From Gari tellinella (Eukaryota > Mollusca > Bivalvia > Cardiida > Psammobiidae), in NCBI GenBank assembly GCA_922989275.2, contig OV277864.1, forward strand, positions 49,165,550 to 49,229,549: 64,000 nucleotides of DNA. Direction: 5' to 3'. The position numbers were made by a program, and so were the translations under genes. The first letter of the stretch is position 1. Each line of letters begins with the position of its first letter. This document shows positions 41,555-51,305 of this stretch, piece after piece. The notes beneath the pieces were generated by a model, which saw only the letters and a program-made list of their open reading frames with translations, searched no databases and was not told the DNA's origin.

Positions 41555-41944
41555 TGCAGTGGAGAAGACATTATGTCTTTCCTGTTTAGGCTATACATAC
41601 GCCTTTGTACGACTTTAATTTATTTACCACTGAAGAAATTAGTTCCACCTCGAACAGTCATAAATATGCAGAATAAGAAATATTGTCTATATATCATAAA
41701 AGGCGCATTCTGCTTTACGACCTACCTGTTTTAAATTTTCACCTATCTTCAAAACTAGAAACTGGCTATGGGGAACTGGATTAAACTAAACGCAAACGCA
41801 TGGCATGAAATATAGTAAATGGCAGCATTCTGGAAACAGTGTCTATTAAGGCGTCTGATCTGACTCCAAACTGTTTGCAATGGTCAGAATGATTTTGTCA
41901 TAAGCGCTTTTGTTTTGATAGAGAATATCGTCTTCTCCTCTGTA
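41555..41944 (-). mobile_element. Family B split by C
   Basis: TGCAGTGGAGAAGACATTATG and TCTTTCCTGTTTA on the left, then after C TTAAACTAAACGCAAACGC, a decayed hairpin (41832-41878) and CGTCTTCTCCTCTGTA. The break falls in the TTTAAA of B. Confidence 0.82.
41586..41784 (+). mobile_element. Family C nested in B, hairpin mostly lost
   Basis: TTTAGGCTATACATACGCC to GCTATGGGGAACTGGATTAA. Only GGCGCATTCTGCTTTACG and ACCTGTTTTAA of hairpin-2 remain. Confidence 0.8.
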
Positions 41945-42282
41945 TCGTTTGATCGGAAGTCTGAAATCGTCTGACAGGAAAATCTCGTTAAAATAATGGA
42001 AAGGGAAGCTTGACTTTAGCTTCAGACAAAGCTTTAGCCTTTTATACCAATAGTATTGTCAGCTTTAGATCTGTCGGCTGCAGCTTTTCAAAAACATAAG
42101 TTTTTCGGATTTTTGACTAGTTTACCCGTCGTCATGAATGTCAAATAGTTTTAGTATTAGGACCGGATAGAAATTGTTCGGCGTCCAAAGGAATAACTAT
42201 ATATGTTGATAATATAAGTGAATATATTAGTAATGAATACAGTGTATATACAGTAAGTATTCTAAGAAAGAGCTGTTTTATA
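41945..42282. other. Spacer without recognised feature
   Basis: AT-rich; contains a TTTAGCTTCAGACAAAGCTTTAGCC imperfect dyad (42015-42040). No gene seen. Confidence 0.4.
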
Positions 42283-42515
42283 TTAACCCTTTAACCCATA
42301 ACCTGTTTCTAGTATTTAAGATATGTGACCTATTAAAGCAGACTGACACATTCTGCTTAACTTTCAGCCTACTTTAAGTTACTATCTGCTACATGTAGTA
42401 TATAGAAACTATTTCTTATAGTACATTTTCATGACTGTATAAAATGGAACTATTTTCTTTAGCGGATGAATACAATGAATGCGCTATAAGTCACTTCTAT
42501 AAGGGAAAGGGTTAA
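42283..42515 (-). mobile_element. Family C with collapsed hairpin
   Basis: TTAACCCTTTAACCCATAAC to GGGAAAGGGTTAA. The palindrome region 42335-42378 keeps the outer stem, but most of the left arm and tip are missing. Confidence 0.82.
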
Positions 42516-42599
42516 AACAGTGTATACTATAAGGATGTCACCCGTGTTCGAAACGCAAACACTAGTCTTGGCCTACGCGTTTCTCAAAAGTTACAAAAC

Positions 42600-42790
42600 A
42601 CAGCATGTTCAAATATTCCAACGTCTGCTTCAACCATTTCTTGCCATAAAATTGTCTGCGATGATACTCTTTCCTGCAATATTTTTGCAACGTTAGATTT
42701 AAGTCACTATGACAGGAGAAATATCAAACAGTTTAAATCCTGATCAGACGTCGCGTTTAGCGGCGTCATATCAGGGTTTAAACTTTTTGC
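42600..42790 (-). mobile_element. Family A core
   Basis: AACGTCTGCTTCAACCATTTC, AAATTGTCTGCGATG and a hairpin-1 at 42725-42789 whose outer stem is the paired variant GTTTAAATCC / GGGTTTAAAC. Ends unclear. Confidence 0.7.
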
Positions 42791-42931
42791 AAAATTTTAA
42801 AAATCGCCTACATGCGCATACGACACAATGGCAAACAAATAGAACCTTATTGTGCATATAAATGAAAACCAAATGTACACGTAACATCAATTTCTATTAC
42901 CACGATCAGGATTCAGACTGTTTGCGAACTT

Positions 42932-43148
42932 TTAACCCCTTCACTTTCTTACCCCGAGTACACTAGTTATTCGAAAACAGTTTGGATCCTGATCAGACGC
43001 CGCGTATCGCGGCGTCTGATCAGGATACAAACCGTTTTATACTTATTTCAATATTTCATAAGTCAAAATAACTAAATATTTAATTTTAGAAATAAAAGCA
43101 GACGACAATTTTTTAAAATTGATGACGTCATGGCAGTGAAGGGGTTAA
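42932..43148 (+). mobile_element. Family A MITE, full length
   Basis: TTAACCCCTTCACTTTCTTACC to GACGTCATGGCAGTGAAGGGGTTAA, 217 bp. Hairpin-1 at 42974-43038, tip CGCGTATCGCG. Reference copy of the short A form. Confidence 0.92.
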
Positions 43149-43416
43149 AAGTCGCCTACATGCACTTACGGCAATGCAATAACAAAATTGGAACCCTGCT
43201 GCGCATATAAATATTAACATGTACACCTGATATATTGCTACACCTATAATAGTCAGCTTGACACAATTAAATATGAAATATATCCGAAAATATTAACCTC
43301 TGCAGAACAATGTCCTTTTATCATCATAAAAGACTGGGGGAAATAATAGATGTAGATTTGTTGTTGCTGTTTTATTCGTCTGTATAAATATCCCCTAATG
43401 TATCTGTTTATATAGG

Positions 43417-43671
43417 TACAGTAGAAAAGACGTTATTCTTTCCCAATAAACGCGTTTACGCTAAAACTATTATATCAAGTGCAAACAGTTTGGAGCCAGA
43501 TCAGACGTCACGTTACCCGGCGTTTGATCTGATGGCTCTAAACTGTTTACAACTCAGAATAAAAATAGATAGTTAGAACTTCTAATATTTTGTCATTTTC
43601 TACATTTAAAAGCTATGCATTTACGGTTCGATTGCGTTTAAACGGGAAAGAGTAACGTCTTCTCCACATTA
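43417..43671 (+). mobile_element. Family B MITE, older copy
   Basis: TACAGTAGAAAAGACGTTATT to CGTCTTCTCCACATTA. Hairpin-1 at 43482-43549 with right-arm changes. Confidence 0.85.
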
Positions 43672-43687
43672 TTAGGTTAAGACGTCA

Positions 43688-44185
43688 TTAAGTAGTTCAA
43701 TGCTAATAACGCCAAAAAGGGAAACTTTGCAAACAGTTTGGATTCTGATCAGACGCCGCGTGACGCGGCGCCTGATCAGAATCTAAACTGTTTGACATTT
43801 GTACAGTGGAGAATGTGTTATTCTTTCCCAATAAACGCGTTTACGCTAAAACTATTATTTGCAGTGCAAACAATTTGGAGCCAGATCAGACGCCGGGTAA
43901 CCCGGCGTCTGATCAGGCTCCAAACTGTTTGCCACCAACATAAACATGAAATATCAGAATTGTCCAAAAGTTGTTTTTTTTCTACGTTTTGGCGCTTTGC
44001 GTTTGCGTACGTTTGCGTTCAAACGGGAAAGAATAACAGATTCTCCACTGTATCGATATTTATTCAGTAAAACCAAGCCCTAAACCTGACTTGAAATATA
44101 TTTCAGACGACACTATCAATGCAGACGACTTTTTGGTGGTGACGTGGTTAAAGCAGTCGACAAAACTTGGCAGTGAAAGAGCTTC
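43688..44185 (+). mobile_element. Family A split by B
   Basis: Hairpin-1 at 43730-43794 (paired GATTCTGATC / GATCAGAATC), then GACATTTGTA, the B element, then TATCGATATTTATTCAG and GCAGACGACTTTTTGG. Flanks rejoin to the A sequence ACTCGTATCGATATT. Confidence 0.88.
43802..44052 (+). mobile_element. Family B, young subgroup, nested in A with TA duplication
   Basis: 251 bp, TACAGTGGAGAATGTG to CAGATTCTCCACTGTA. Hairpin-1 at 43867-43931. Comparison with the empty site at 34796-34815 shows duplication of TA. Confidence 0.93.
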
Positions 44186-44235
44186 TAAATAGTTGTCTTG
44201 TAAAACATTTGTCAGAGAAAAATAAATCCTGTAAA

Positions 44236-44379
44236 TGCAGTAAAACTTTTCTATTACAACCACAAGGTTAAGTTTAGTATGCAGTATAATCTGATGCTGG
44301 TGACTGCTTAAAGCAAGGTGAAAGTAAAACACTAATGTCCTGCAGAAGCGTTGTGCTTTATTTTCATATTGCATTAAGC
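44236..44379 (+). mobile_element. Family E, 5' part
   Basis: TGCAGTAAAACTTTTCTATTACAACC start; hairpin-2 at 44306-44379 (CTTAAAGCAAGGTGAAAG arm) with altered tip. The right end is absent. Confidence 0.75.
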
Positions 44380-44544
44380 AATCATTTCCCGTTATGGCAT
44401 CAATAGTACTTTTGCAGTACACGTTATAGAGGCGTTTTTAATACCGCATCTTTATATATTAGCAAAACTTTTATATATTTGAATTGTGTTTTTCAACTTT
44501 AGCTCCTTTTAACGCCGGGGTCACATCGGAACGGGACCTTGGTT

Positions 44545-44760
44545 TTAACCCCTTCACTGCCGTGACGTCATCATTTTAAACAATTGTCGTCTGCTTTTAT
44601 TCATCAAATTTAATTTTTAGGTATTTTGATTAAAGAAATATTGAAATTAGTGTCAAAAAGATTGGATCCTGATCAGACGCCGCGTCACGCGGCGTCTGAT
44701 CAGGATTCAAACTCTTTGCAAATAAACATCGTATTCGGGGTAAGGCAGTGAAGGCGGTAA
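44545..44760 (-). mobile_element. Family A MITE, full length
   Basis: TTAACCCCTTCACTGCCGTGACG to AAGGCAGTGAAGGCGGTAA, 216 bp. Hairpin-1 at 44654-44718, tip CGCGTCACGCG. Confidence 0.9.
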
Positions 44761-44920
44761 GTCTCACCGAATAAACCACAAGGAGAAATAAATGTATATA
44801 GTACAGTACTAACTTTATAGAATGATGACATAGGCTATTTAAACTTTAGAGGTATCAAATCAATACTAACGATGTTTTGTTATTATACATGCCTGCACAA
44901 AATTAAATGGATTTTGTCAA

Positions 44921-45000
44921 CCACTAAAGAAGATGTTATTCTTTCCTATTTAAACGAAAATTAAATTCAAACGCAATGCAATAAAATGGAGAAAATGTCA
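44921..45000 (-). mobile_element. Family B, one end only
   Basis: CCACTAAAGAAGATGTTATTC, CCTATTTAAACG and TTCAAACGCAATGCAATAAAATGG; no hairpin follows. Confidence 0.65.
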
Positions 45001-45067
45001 GTGTTTAGGATTTTAGATTTAGACTTAAAAAGTTCATGCTAAGTATCTGTTTAAATGATGTTGTGAA

Positions 45068-45275
45068 TACAGTAAAACCTCTCTATTACGACCACTAAAT
45101 TTTGTTAATTATTAGGGTGTTTACGATAGGTGACCGCTTAAAGCAAGGTGACAGTGAAACAGAAAGCTCCTATGAGCTTTCTGTTTCACTGTCAGCTTGC
45201 TTTAAGTTGCCACCTCTCTATTATACAATCAATTAGTCTTCGTTTTGGTGGTCGTAATAGCGAGGTTTTACTGTA
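45068..45275 (+). mobile_element. Family E MITE, full length
   Basis: TACAGTAAAACCTCTCTATTAC to GTAATAGCGAGGTTTTACTGTA with TA at both ends, 208 bp. Hairpin-2 at 45137-45206 has CAGTGAAACAG / CTGTTTCACTG in place of AAGTAAAGCAG. Ends look pogo-like (inference). Reference copy. Confidence 0.9.
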
Positions 45276-45374
45276 TTTCGTTACAATAGTGGTAGATATA
45301 TATCATTTTAATGTGGGAATGAGTTTACCCTTTACCTCAAAACTTCTAGTTTTGAAGACAGATGACCATCTTAA

Positions 45375-46316
45375 GGGTGTATCAATGTCATGAGCCATTT
45401 TTTTCAAAGTATTAAACTTTTTTTCTATCATTGTTTTTTTGGAAGAGCTATTTATGATGAATGAAAAAATGAAAAAAAATATATATGGTGGTGTCCTTTT
45501 TTTTGAGCTACGGCGATTTGAAAAAGGTATGTCAAATTTGGATTTTTTTCTTCAAATTTTACCCGTTTAGAGTACAAGCTTCAGTAAAATCTATTTCAAA
45601 ACAAAACAAAAATGTTAATTTGGGTTTTCTTTATTTATTTCATGTCTATGGTGGTATGTTCACATATATAAACAAAATTTAGACAAAGCAGGCACCAGGT
45701 TTGAACAATATGGATCCTTGAATATCAAAAATATGCTTTATATAGGGCATGATTTTATTAGATTTTTTATTTTATGAAAAAAAGTAAAAAAGTTTGAAAA
45801 TGAAATAGTTATAGTATTTAACTTTTTCTTATATTCTACCAGATGAAAGCCCATACTAAGGCAGTTCAAAATATGAAAAGAAATTGAAAGGTCAGTGTTG
45901 AAAATTTTGAGTTATTAAAGTAAAAAGAGTTATCGCCCCTTACAAAATTTACAAAAAAGTACCATACCGATGATATTTAGAGCTTTATAAATTTCACATT
46001 TGGTGCCTGTTTTTTCTTAAATTAGTTTTCGTATGAAGAAATACTACCATAGATAGGAAATAAATAACACAAAACCAAATTATCATATTTGTTTTCATTT
46101 AAAATGGGTTTTATTGAAGCGGGCTGTTTGAAAAGGACAAAATAAGAGGAAGTGGGTGGGGTAAATTTTACATGGCCGTAGAGCCAACTGTTGTTCACCA
46201 AACTTTACACTTTTTCTATTTTTTCATTCATTTTAAATAGCTCTTCAATACAAAACCATCATAGAGTGTTTTCATATACTTTGAAAAGTTCCCAAATTCA
46301 TGACATTGATACACCC
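45375..46316. mobile_element. 942-bp TTAA-flanked foldback
   Basis: TTAA at 45371-45374 and 46317-46320 with perfect ends GGGTGTATCAATGTCATGA. The arms remain alignable almost to the centre (TTTATTTATTTCATGTCTATGGTGG versus the complement of CCATAGATAGGAAATAAATAA). The left flank is a family C start (45326-45370). No transposase frame. Confidence 0.88.
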
Positions 46317-46373
46317 TTAAGCGTTTGATCAGGGCCTAAATTGTTTGCATATATCAATGTAAACGAGGTAAGA

Positions 46374-46401
46374 TGTTGTTGTTGCTGTTGTTGTTGTTGT
46401 T
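46374..46401 (+). repeat. (TTG)n microsatellite
   Basis: GTTGTTGTTGCTGTTGTTG run followed by GGTTTTACGTCC, a SINE-tail-like sequence. Confidence 0.8.
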
Positions 46402-46487
46402 ACGAATTAGGTTTTACGTCCACTAATAGCACCAGGGCTACCGTTTCTCCGGAATTTTCCTAAATCTCCGGATTTTGTCCCCAGTTC

Positions 46488-46612
46488 ATGGTAGCTTAAA
46501 GCAGGCTAAAAGTAAAGCAGAATGCGCCCGCAGGCGCATTCTGCTTTACTTACAGCCGGCTTTAAGTAGTCCCATGTCAACAAAACAAGAAAAAAGCTAT
46601 GGGGTAAAGGCA
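46488..46612 (+). mobile_element. Family C, 3' half
   Basis: Begins TCATGGTAGCTTAAAGCAGG. Hairpin-2 at 46495-46566, tip GCGCCCGCAGGCGC; ends AGCTATGGGGTAAAGG. Lies between CAGGGCTACC (46431) and GGCAGCCCTG (about 46671), which look like ends of an unnamed host element. Confidence 0.8.
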
Positions 46613-46759
46613 CGATTTGTAAAATCGCACTTCAAATTTTGAAATCTTAGGATTTTTCATGTCAACTTATGGCAGCCCTGTAGCACTACGCATCCCCCAT
46701 GCCTTGCCACCCTAGTCAACGTAGCACCATGTTCTTTGGGACACCACAAAGTTTTAGAA

Positions 46760-46922
46760 TGAAGGGGTACCCCGAAGACAGTCCCCAGCCTTTTAATTGA
46801 GCATGAGATCGTTCTCAAGCATTTTATTGGTCAGATTTGAGCATTTAGCTCAAATCTAACCAACCAAAATCTTGAACGATCTAACACTCATCCCTGGCCA
46901 GCGCTTCATAAGCATGAACCCT
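46760..46922. mobile_element. Family L foldback, copy 1
   Basis: Centre 46807-46882: GATCGTTCTCAAGCATTTTATTGG ... TTTGAGCATTTAGCTCAAA ... CCAAAATCTTGAACGATC. Outer arms decayed. Second copy at 54718. Confidence 0.75.
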
Positions 46923-47087
46923 GGCTAAATTGGTACTGGCAAGTGGTCTTAAGTGGTTGCTGGGTTACTCGGTACGTACGTTGCTGCTAAATATTTACAT
47001 GAAAATCTATATAGGAACATTGCCATGTACACAATGCCCCGGACAAAAATCTGATCTCGGTGTACTTGCCAAACAGCAGTAAACAAT

Positions 47088-47345
47088 TACAGTGGTGAAG
47101 ACGTTATTCTTTCCCATTCAAACGCAAACGAAACGCAAACGCATTGCAATAAAGTTGAGAAAATGACAATTTTTCGACTTTTGTGACTATTCATTTTAAT
47201 TTAAGTGGCAAACAGTTTGAAGCCTGATCAGACTCCGGGTTACCCGGCGTCTGATCAGGCGTCAATCTGTTTGCATTTGAATTAGCAGTTTTAGCGTAAA
47301 CGCGGTTTTTTATTAGAAAAAAATATAACGTATTTTCCACCACAT
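47088..47345 (-). mobile_element. Family B MITE
   Basis: TACAGTGGTGAAGACGTTATT to CGTATTTTCCACCACATG. Hairpin-1 at 47209-47273, tip CCGGGTTACCCGG with a few mismatches. Another decayed hairpin follows at 47407-47473. Confidence 0.85.
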
Positions 47346-47754
47346 GTTACCAAATTAGATTTCAAGCAATTTGGCCGAAGAAGATACCATGTACATGTAC
47401 TTGTTTCAAACAATTTGGAAAATGACCAGACGCCGACATATACCCGTTGCTTGATCTGAATCAAAGCTGTCTGAACATATTTGATTATTCGAATTTATTT
47501 GGTAGATAAGAAGTTCAAGGGCATACCTTGTATCGATGCCACGTGACGCAACACTAAGGTCAGTGCGGTTTGCAATGGCTTTCAGATAATAACATTATGA
47601 CAGTGTCCATTCGATACCCCTGAAGTCCTAACCGAACTCGTGTAAAATGCAGTCGAAGCATTACAGTGAAATATCAAAGGCTAAATGACTTAACCATAAT
47701 CATTCTACAGTCAAACTTGTATTAGACGATCAAACAACAGAAGATACAGTGAAC

Positions 47755-47899
47755 TCTCTCTAGTACGACCACAGAAACGGGGCTAACTGATTTCAGAAAA
47801 TTAATGTTACTGCTTAGAGCTACGTGAACGTGAAACAGACAGTTTCTTCAGGAGCTTTCTGTTTTACGTTCATCTTGCATTTATAGAGATGTTACTGTA
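47755..47899 (+). mobile_element. Family E with internal deletion
   Basis: TACAGTGAACTCTCTCTAGTACG to TATAGAGATGTTACTGTA. Hairpin-2 at about 47812-47884; the GTGGTCGTAATAG right segment is missing. Confidence 0.75.
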
Positions 47900-47933
47900 C
47901 TCTTCTTAGATAGTCTTAACAACAGGTGGTAGT

Positions 47934-48167
47934 TTAACCCATTACCCAATAGTCTGTTTCTACATGTAGTTTTGAAGACAGATATTTTAAGTAAAGCAGA
48001 ATCCGCCTTAATTCTGGTTTACTTTTAGCCTGTTTCAAGGCATGATCTGCTAGAATATAGAAAATATTTCTTATGGTGTATATTCGTGAGTGTATCATGA
48101 ACTATTTTCTTCAGTGGAGGAATAGATTAAAGTCGTATAAAGGCTTGTTTATGCAGTAATTGGTTAA
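47934..48167 (-). mobile_element. Family C with shortened hairpin
   Basis: TTAACCCATTACCCAATAGTC to GTAATTGGTTAA, 234 bp. At 47989-48039 AAGTAAAGCAGAAT pairs with TTCTGGTTTACTTTT but outer stem and tip are eroded. Confidence 0.82.
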
Positions 48168-48331
48168 TGCATGTCCAAAAGTAATACATAAAGGCCATAC
48201 ATGTATATGAACAATTGCATAACTAATATTTCGGATATAAGTATCACTCTGTAACACATGTCTTTGAAATCGCCATGATTCTTCCTACAGTTTTCCTCTG
48301 ATGCAATAACTTGAGTGTATGTTGTACAATA

Positions 48332-48367
48332 TCAGGGACGTAGATAAACGTTAATCTACGTCCCTGA
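48332..48367. repeat. Short perfect palindrome
   Basis: TCAGGGACGTAGAT / ATCTACGTCCCTGA, 14-bp stem with AAACGTTA loop. Not one of the named modules. Confidence 0.8.
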
Positions 48368-48537
48368 CAATATTCATAGTTCTCGTTCCAAAACTGTTAA
48401 TATCTTTAGTTTGTCTTTCAAACAAACACAAAGTCATATTAGCGATATGGATTCCAATTGTTTTCTGCATTATGTTTATCTTGCTTTATGCATTATTCAC
48501 TTAAGACTACGACAATGCCTTCTGTTGCATGGTCGCT

Positions 48538-48739
48538 TTAACCATTCACTGCATTATCCCAAGTACAATGGTTATTTGCAAACGGTTAGACTCCTGATCA
48601 GACGCCGTGTCGCGCGGCGTCTGATCAGGATTCAAACTGTTTGACACTTATCTTAATATTTCATATATCAAGAAGCCTGAAAAATAGATTTGAGAAATAA
48701 TGTTTAAGATTTATGACGTCACAGCAGTGGAGCGGTTAA
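48538..48739 (+). mobile_element. Family A MITE, full length
   Basis: TTAACCATTCACTGCATTATCCC to GACGTCACAGCAGTGGAGCGGTTAA, 202 bp. Hairpin-1 at 48579-48643, tip CCGTGTCGCGCGG. Confidence 0.88.
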
Positions 48740-49444
48740 TACACGTTTGACAGTACAACAATATAACCAGTCAATGTCGAGGTTGCCCTCTAAAATTATG
48801 AGGGATTTGTTTTCCCCACACGACACGATATTAATTCTTTTGCAGACAGATGTAAAATAATATGACATGTTCGAAATAGATGGACTAATTTCGTATTAAT
48901 AATTGATAATTCCCAGCCTGGGATGATACGGTGTATTGGTGTCAGGTAAGCGAAGAGGTTTTAGTCCATACCAGATGGCTGGCGCGGGCGTATTCAATAT
49001 TCATAGGGCAATTTGGCTAATTATACAACCGTCTTGTGCATTGCGTCTAGCAAGTCGGCACGGTGCCTAACCTTAACCACGTCACCCTTGGATGCAGTCA
49101 TTGTGTTATTCTATCGGATTTGTTTGGGGTGGTTTATTTTTGATAGCGGGGTTTGCTGACAATTATTACATGGCAGTAAAGTTGAATATTACGTACATAT
49201 GTGCCAGGGCAATCAATTATATTGGGTATTGCATGTAGACAGACCTATCCCAACTGATATATTCAGCTGGGAAGTTGAGAGAACTGTGCATACCCTGGAT
49301 ATACATGTACACCGCAAAACAAAAACGTTTTGTCCGGATCTACTCTAGTTTTATATTGCTTTACACTATGCCTTTGAACCGTTGCGATAGAAAACCACTG
49401 CTATTGCTCACTGCTACGGTCTCTCAAAGACGCTCATTAATGGA
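48740..49444. other. Single-copy island
   Basis: 48930-49110 is repeat-free and moderately GC-rich (GATGGCTGGCGCGGGCG, GCACGGTGCC). Candidate conserved non-coding DNA; no frame supports a gene. Confidence 0.4.
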
Positions 49445-49590
49445 TTAACCAATTTCCTATAGCCTATATCTAGTTATTTCATGCGACCACTTAAAGCAGG
49501 TTTAAAGTAAGACAGAATACGTCTGAAGTCGCAACAATTACGCTTAAAACCTTCATTAAGTTACAATGTACCATCTGCTAGGATGTTGAA
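49445..49590 (-). mobile_element. Family C, one half
   Basis: TTAACCAATTTCCTATAGCC, CACTTAAAGCAGGTTTAAAGTAAG, damaged hairpin and CCATCTGCTAGGATG. The remainder is replaced by repeat R3. Confidence 0.7.
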
Positions 49591-49594
49591 CATA

Positions 49595-49860
49595 AAATTA
49601 TACACGTACAAACACGATAAAGAAACTGTACATTTGGTGTAAGGGACTTTTGTTACACTTATAAGTACAAACCAGACACAAAGTTGATATCAAAATGCGC
49701 ACAAATGTATTGGCTACACGATGGTGGATTTTTGATTGCGATTTGATAATTTGCAGAATACAATTATTATTTTGTTTGTGAATATTGATGCTGTGAAAGT
49801 AAATGTTGTAGACAATTAAGCCCCAGAACCGCGAAAAGAAGTTATATATAGGGCAAAGGG
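49595..49860 (-). repeat. Dispersed repeat R3, copy 1
   Basis: Reverse strand contains GTACTTATAAG, AAAAGTCCC, CCAAATGTACAGTTTC and TTTATCGTGT as at 59500-59580 on the forward strand. Family unknown. Confidence 0.65.
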
Positions 49861-50023
49861 TTAACCCCTTCACTGCCTTACCCCGAATACACCTATAACT
49901 TGCCCAAAAATGGTTGACACCCGTTTCAATATTTCTTAAGTCAAAATACCTAAAGTTTAAATTTAAGAAGTAGAAACAGACGAAAATTGTTTACATTGAT
50001 GACTTCATGGCAGTGAAGGTTAA
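49861..50023 (+). mobile_element. Family A with collapsed hairpin
   Basis: TTAACCCCTTCACTGCCTTACC to CATGGCAGTGAAGGTTAA, only 163 bp. CTTGCCCAAAAATGGTTGACACC replaces the 65-nt palindrome, while both TTAA ends survive. Confidence 0.85.
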
Positions 50024-50123
50024 AGCCAATGCCAGGCAGTTGAAAACCGCCGAGGATGACAATGTTTTGCTAAAATTAAACGTTGAAACTAAAAATACCT
50101 ATTGACCACAATAGTAGACATTA

Positions 50124-50188
50124 GAAAATAGTGCACACCCTACTGAGACGCCGCAAATTGTGGCGTCTCAACAGGATTTGTACCGTTT
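50124..50188. repeat. Isolated hairpin-1
   Basis: GAAAATAGTGCACACCCTACTG arm, inner stem GAGACGCCGCA / TGTGGCGTCTC, loop AAT; outer mismatches. Confidence 0.75.
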
Positions 50189-50510
50189 ACTGCTTCAAAT
50201 GATATGATCTACAGTATGGACAAACACTGCGGATTCTTCTGATAACCACTGTGCATGTATGTGTATACCCGCAGAAAGCGCATAAGGAGAGTTCATTGTA
50301 ATATTCAAACTTAAATTGACTAACATAGCACATTTAAACGTTTGCATTGACAAAATCATAAAAATCAGACTGAATGATAAAAATAACTCCAGCCGTCGTG
50401 TCAACATTTTGATTTTCTGATCTACTTTCACAGGCAAATGCTATCTGTGTATCCAGTCAATTTGATTTGAGATGTTTATCTTCAGGGCGTTTTTCAAAGT
50501 ATTTGTCAGT
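50189..50510. other. Spacer without recognised feature
   Basis: AT-rich single-copy sequence; an 80-codon reverse frame (50195-50437) has a hydrophobic run but no supporting context. Confidence 0.4.
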
Positions 50511-50973
50511 TTACAGTGGAGAATCTGTTATTCTTTCCCAATAAACGCGTTTACGCAAAAACTATTATTTGCAGTGCAAACAGTTTGGAGCCAGATCAGA
50601 CGCCGGGTAACCCGGCGTCTGATCAGGCTCCAAACTCTTTGCCACCAAGATAAACAAGAATTATCAGAATTGTCCAAAAGTTGTACTTTTCTACGTTTTA
50701 GTGTTTTGCGTTTGCGTACGTTTGCGTTTAAACGGGAAAGAATAACAGATTCTCCACTGTAACCCCTTCACTCTCTTATCCCGATTTTACTAGTATCTTA
50801 AAAACGTTTGGGTCCTGATCAGACGCCGAGTAACACGGCGTCTGATCAGGACCCAAACTGTTTGAAACTAATATCGTTGTTTTTTTTAGGCTAATTGCCT
50901 AAAATTTCAATTAAAGCATTAAAAGCAGACGAAAAGTTTTAAGCAGACGGCACGGTGGCTGTGATGGGGTTAA
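50511..50973 (+). mobile_element. Family A whose terminal TTAA is split by B
   Basis: Left flank T-TA and right TA-ACCCCTTCACTC rejoin to TTAACCCCTTCACTC. Hairpin-1 at 50800-50864 has paired GGGTCC / GGACCC. Ends GTGATGGGGTTAA. Confidence 0.88.
50512..50761 (+). mobile_element. Family B, young subgroup, nested in A
   Basis: 250 bp, hairpin-1 at 50577-50641 with a single change in the last stem (AAACTCTTTG). TA duplication within the host TTAA. Confidence 0.93.
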
Positions 50974-51056
50974 TGTCGTTAAACTAGTTTCTATTCTTGA
51001 TGGTATGCTCATTTTAAGATATTAGCTTGTGATACCAATTTAGGTACAGTGTTTCC

Positions 51057-51305
51057 TACAGTGGAGAATCTGTTATTCTTTCCCGTTTAAACGCAAACGT
51101 ACGCAAACGCACAGCGCTAACACGTAGAAAAGAACAACTTTTGGACAATTCTGATACTTCTTGTTTATCTTGGTGGCAAACAGTTTAGAGCCTGATCAGA
51201 CGCCGGGTTATCCGGCGTCTGATCTGGCTCCAAACTGTTTGCACTGCAAATAACAGTTTTAGCGTAAACGCGTTTATTGGGAAAGAATAACACATTCTCC
51301 ACTGT
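51057..51305 (-). mobile_element. Family B, young subgroup
   Basis: 249 bp, TACAGTGGAGAATCTG to CACATTCTCCACTGTA. Hairpin-1 at 51177-51241, tip CGGGTTATCCGG. Confidence 0.92.

Noticed and set aside
44060..44422. 120-codon reverse frame
   Set aside because: Composed of the A right side and part of an E element.
45485..45682. 65-codon frame in the 942-bp foldback as a transposase remnant
   Set aside because: Phe/Lys-rich from AT composition; the inverse arm has no matching frame and no catalytic motif is visible.
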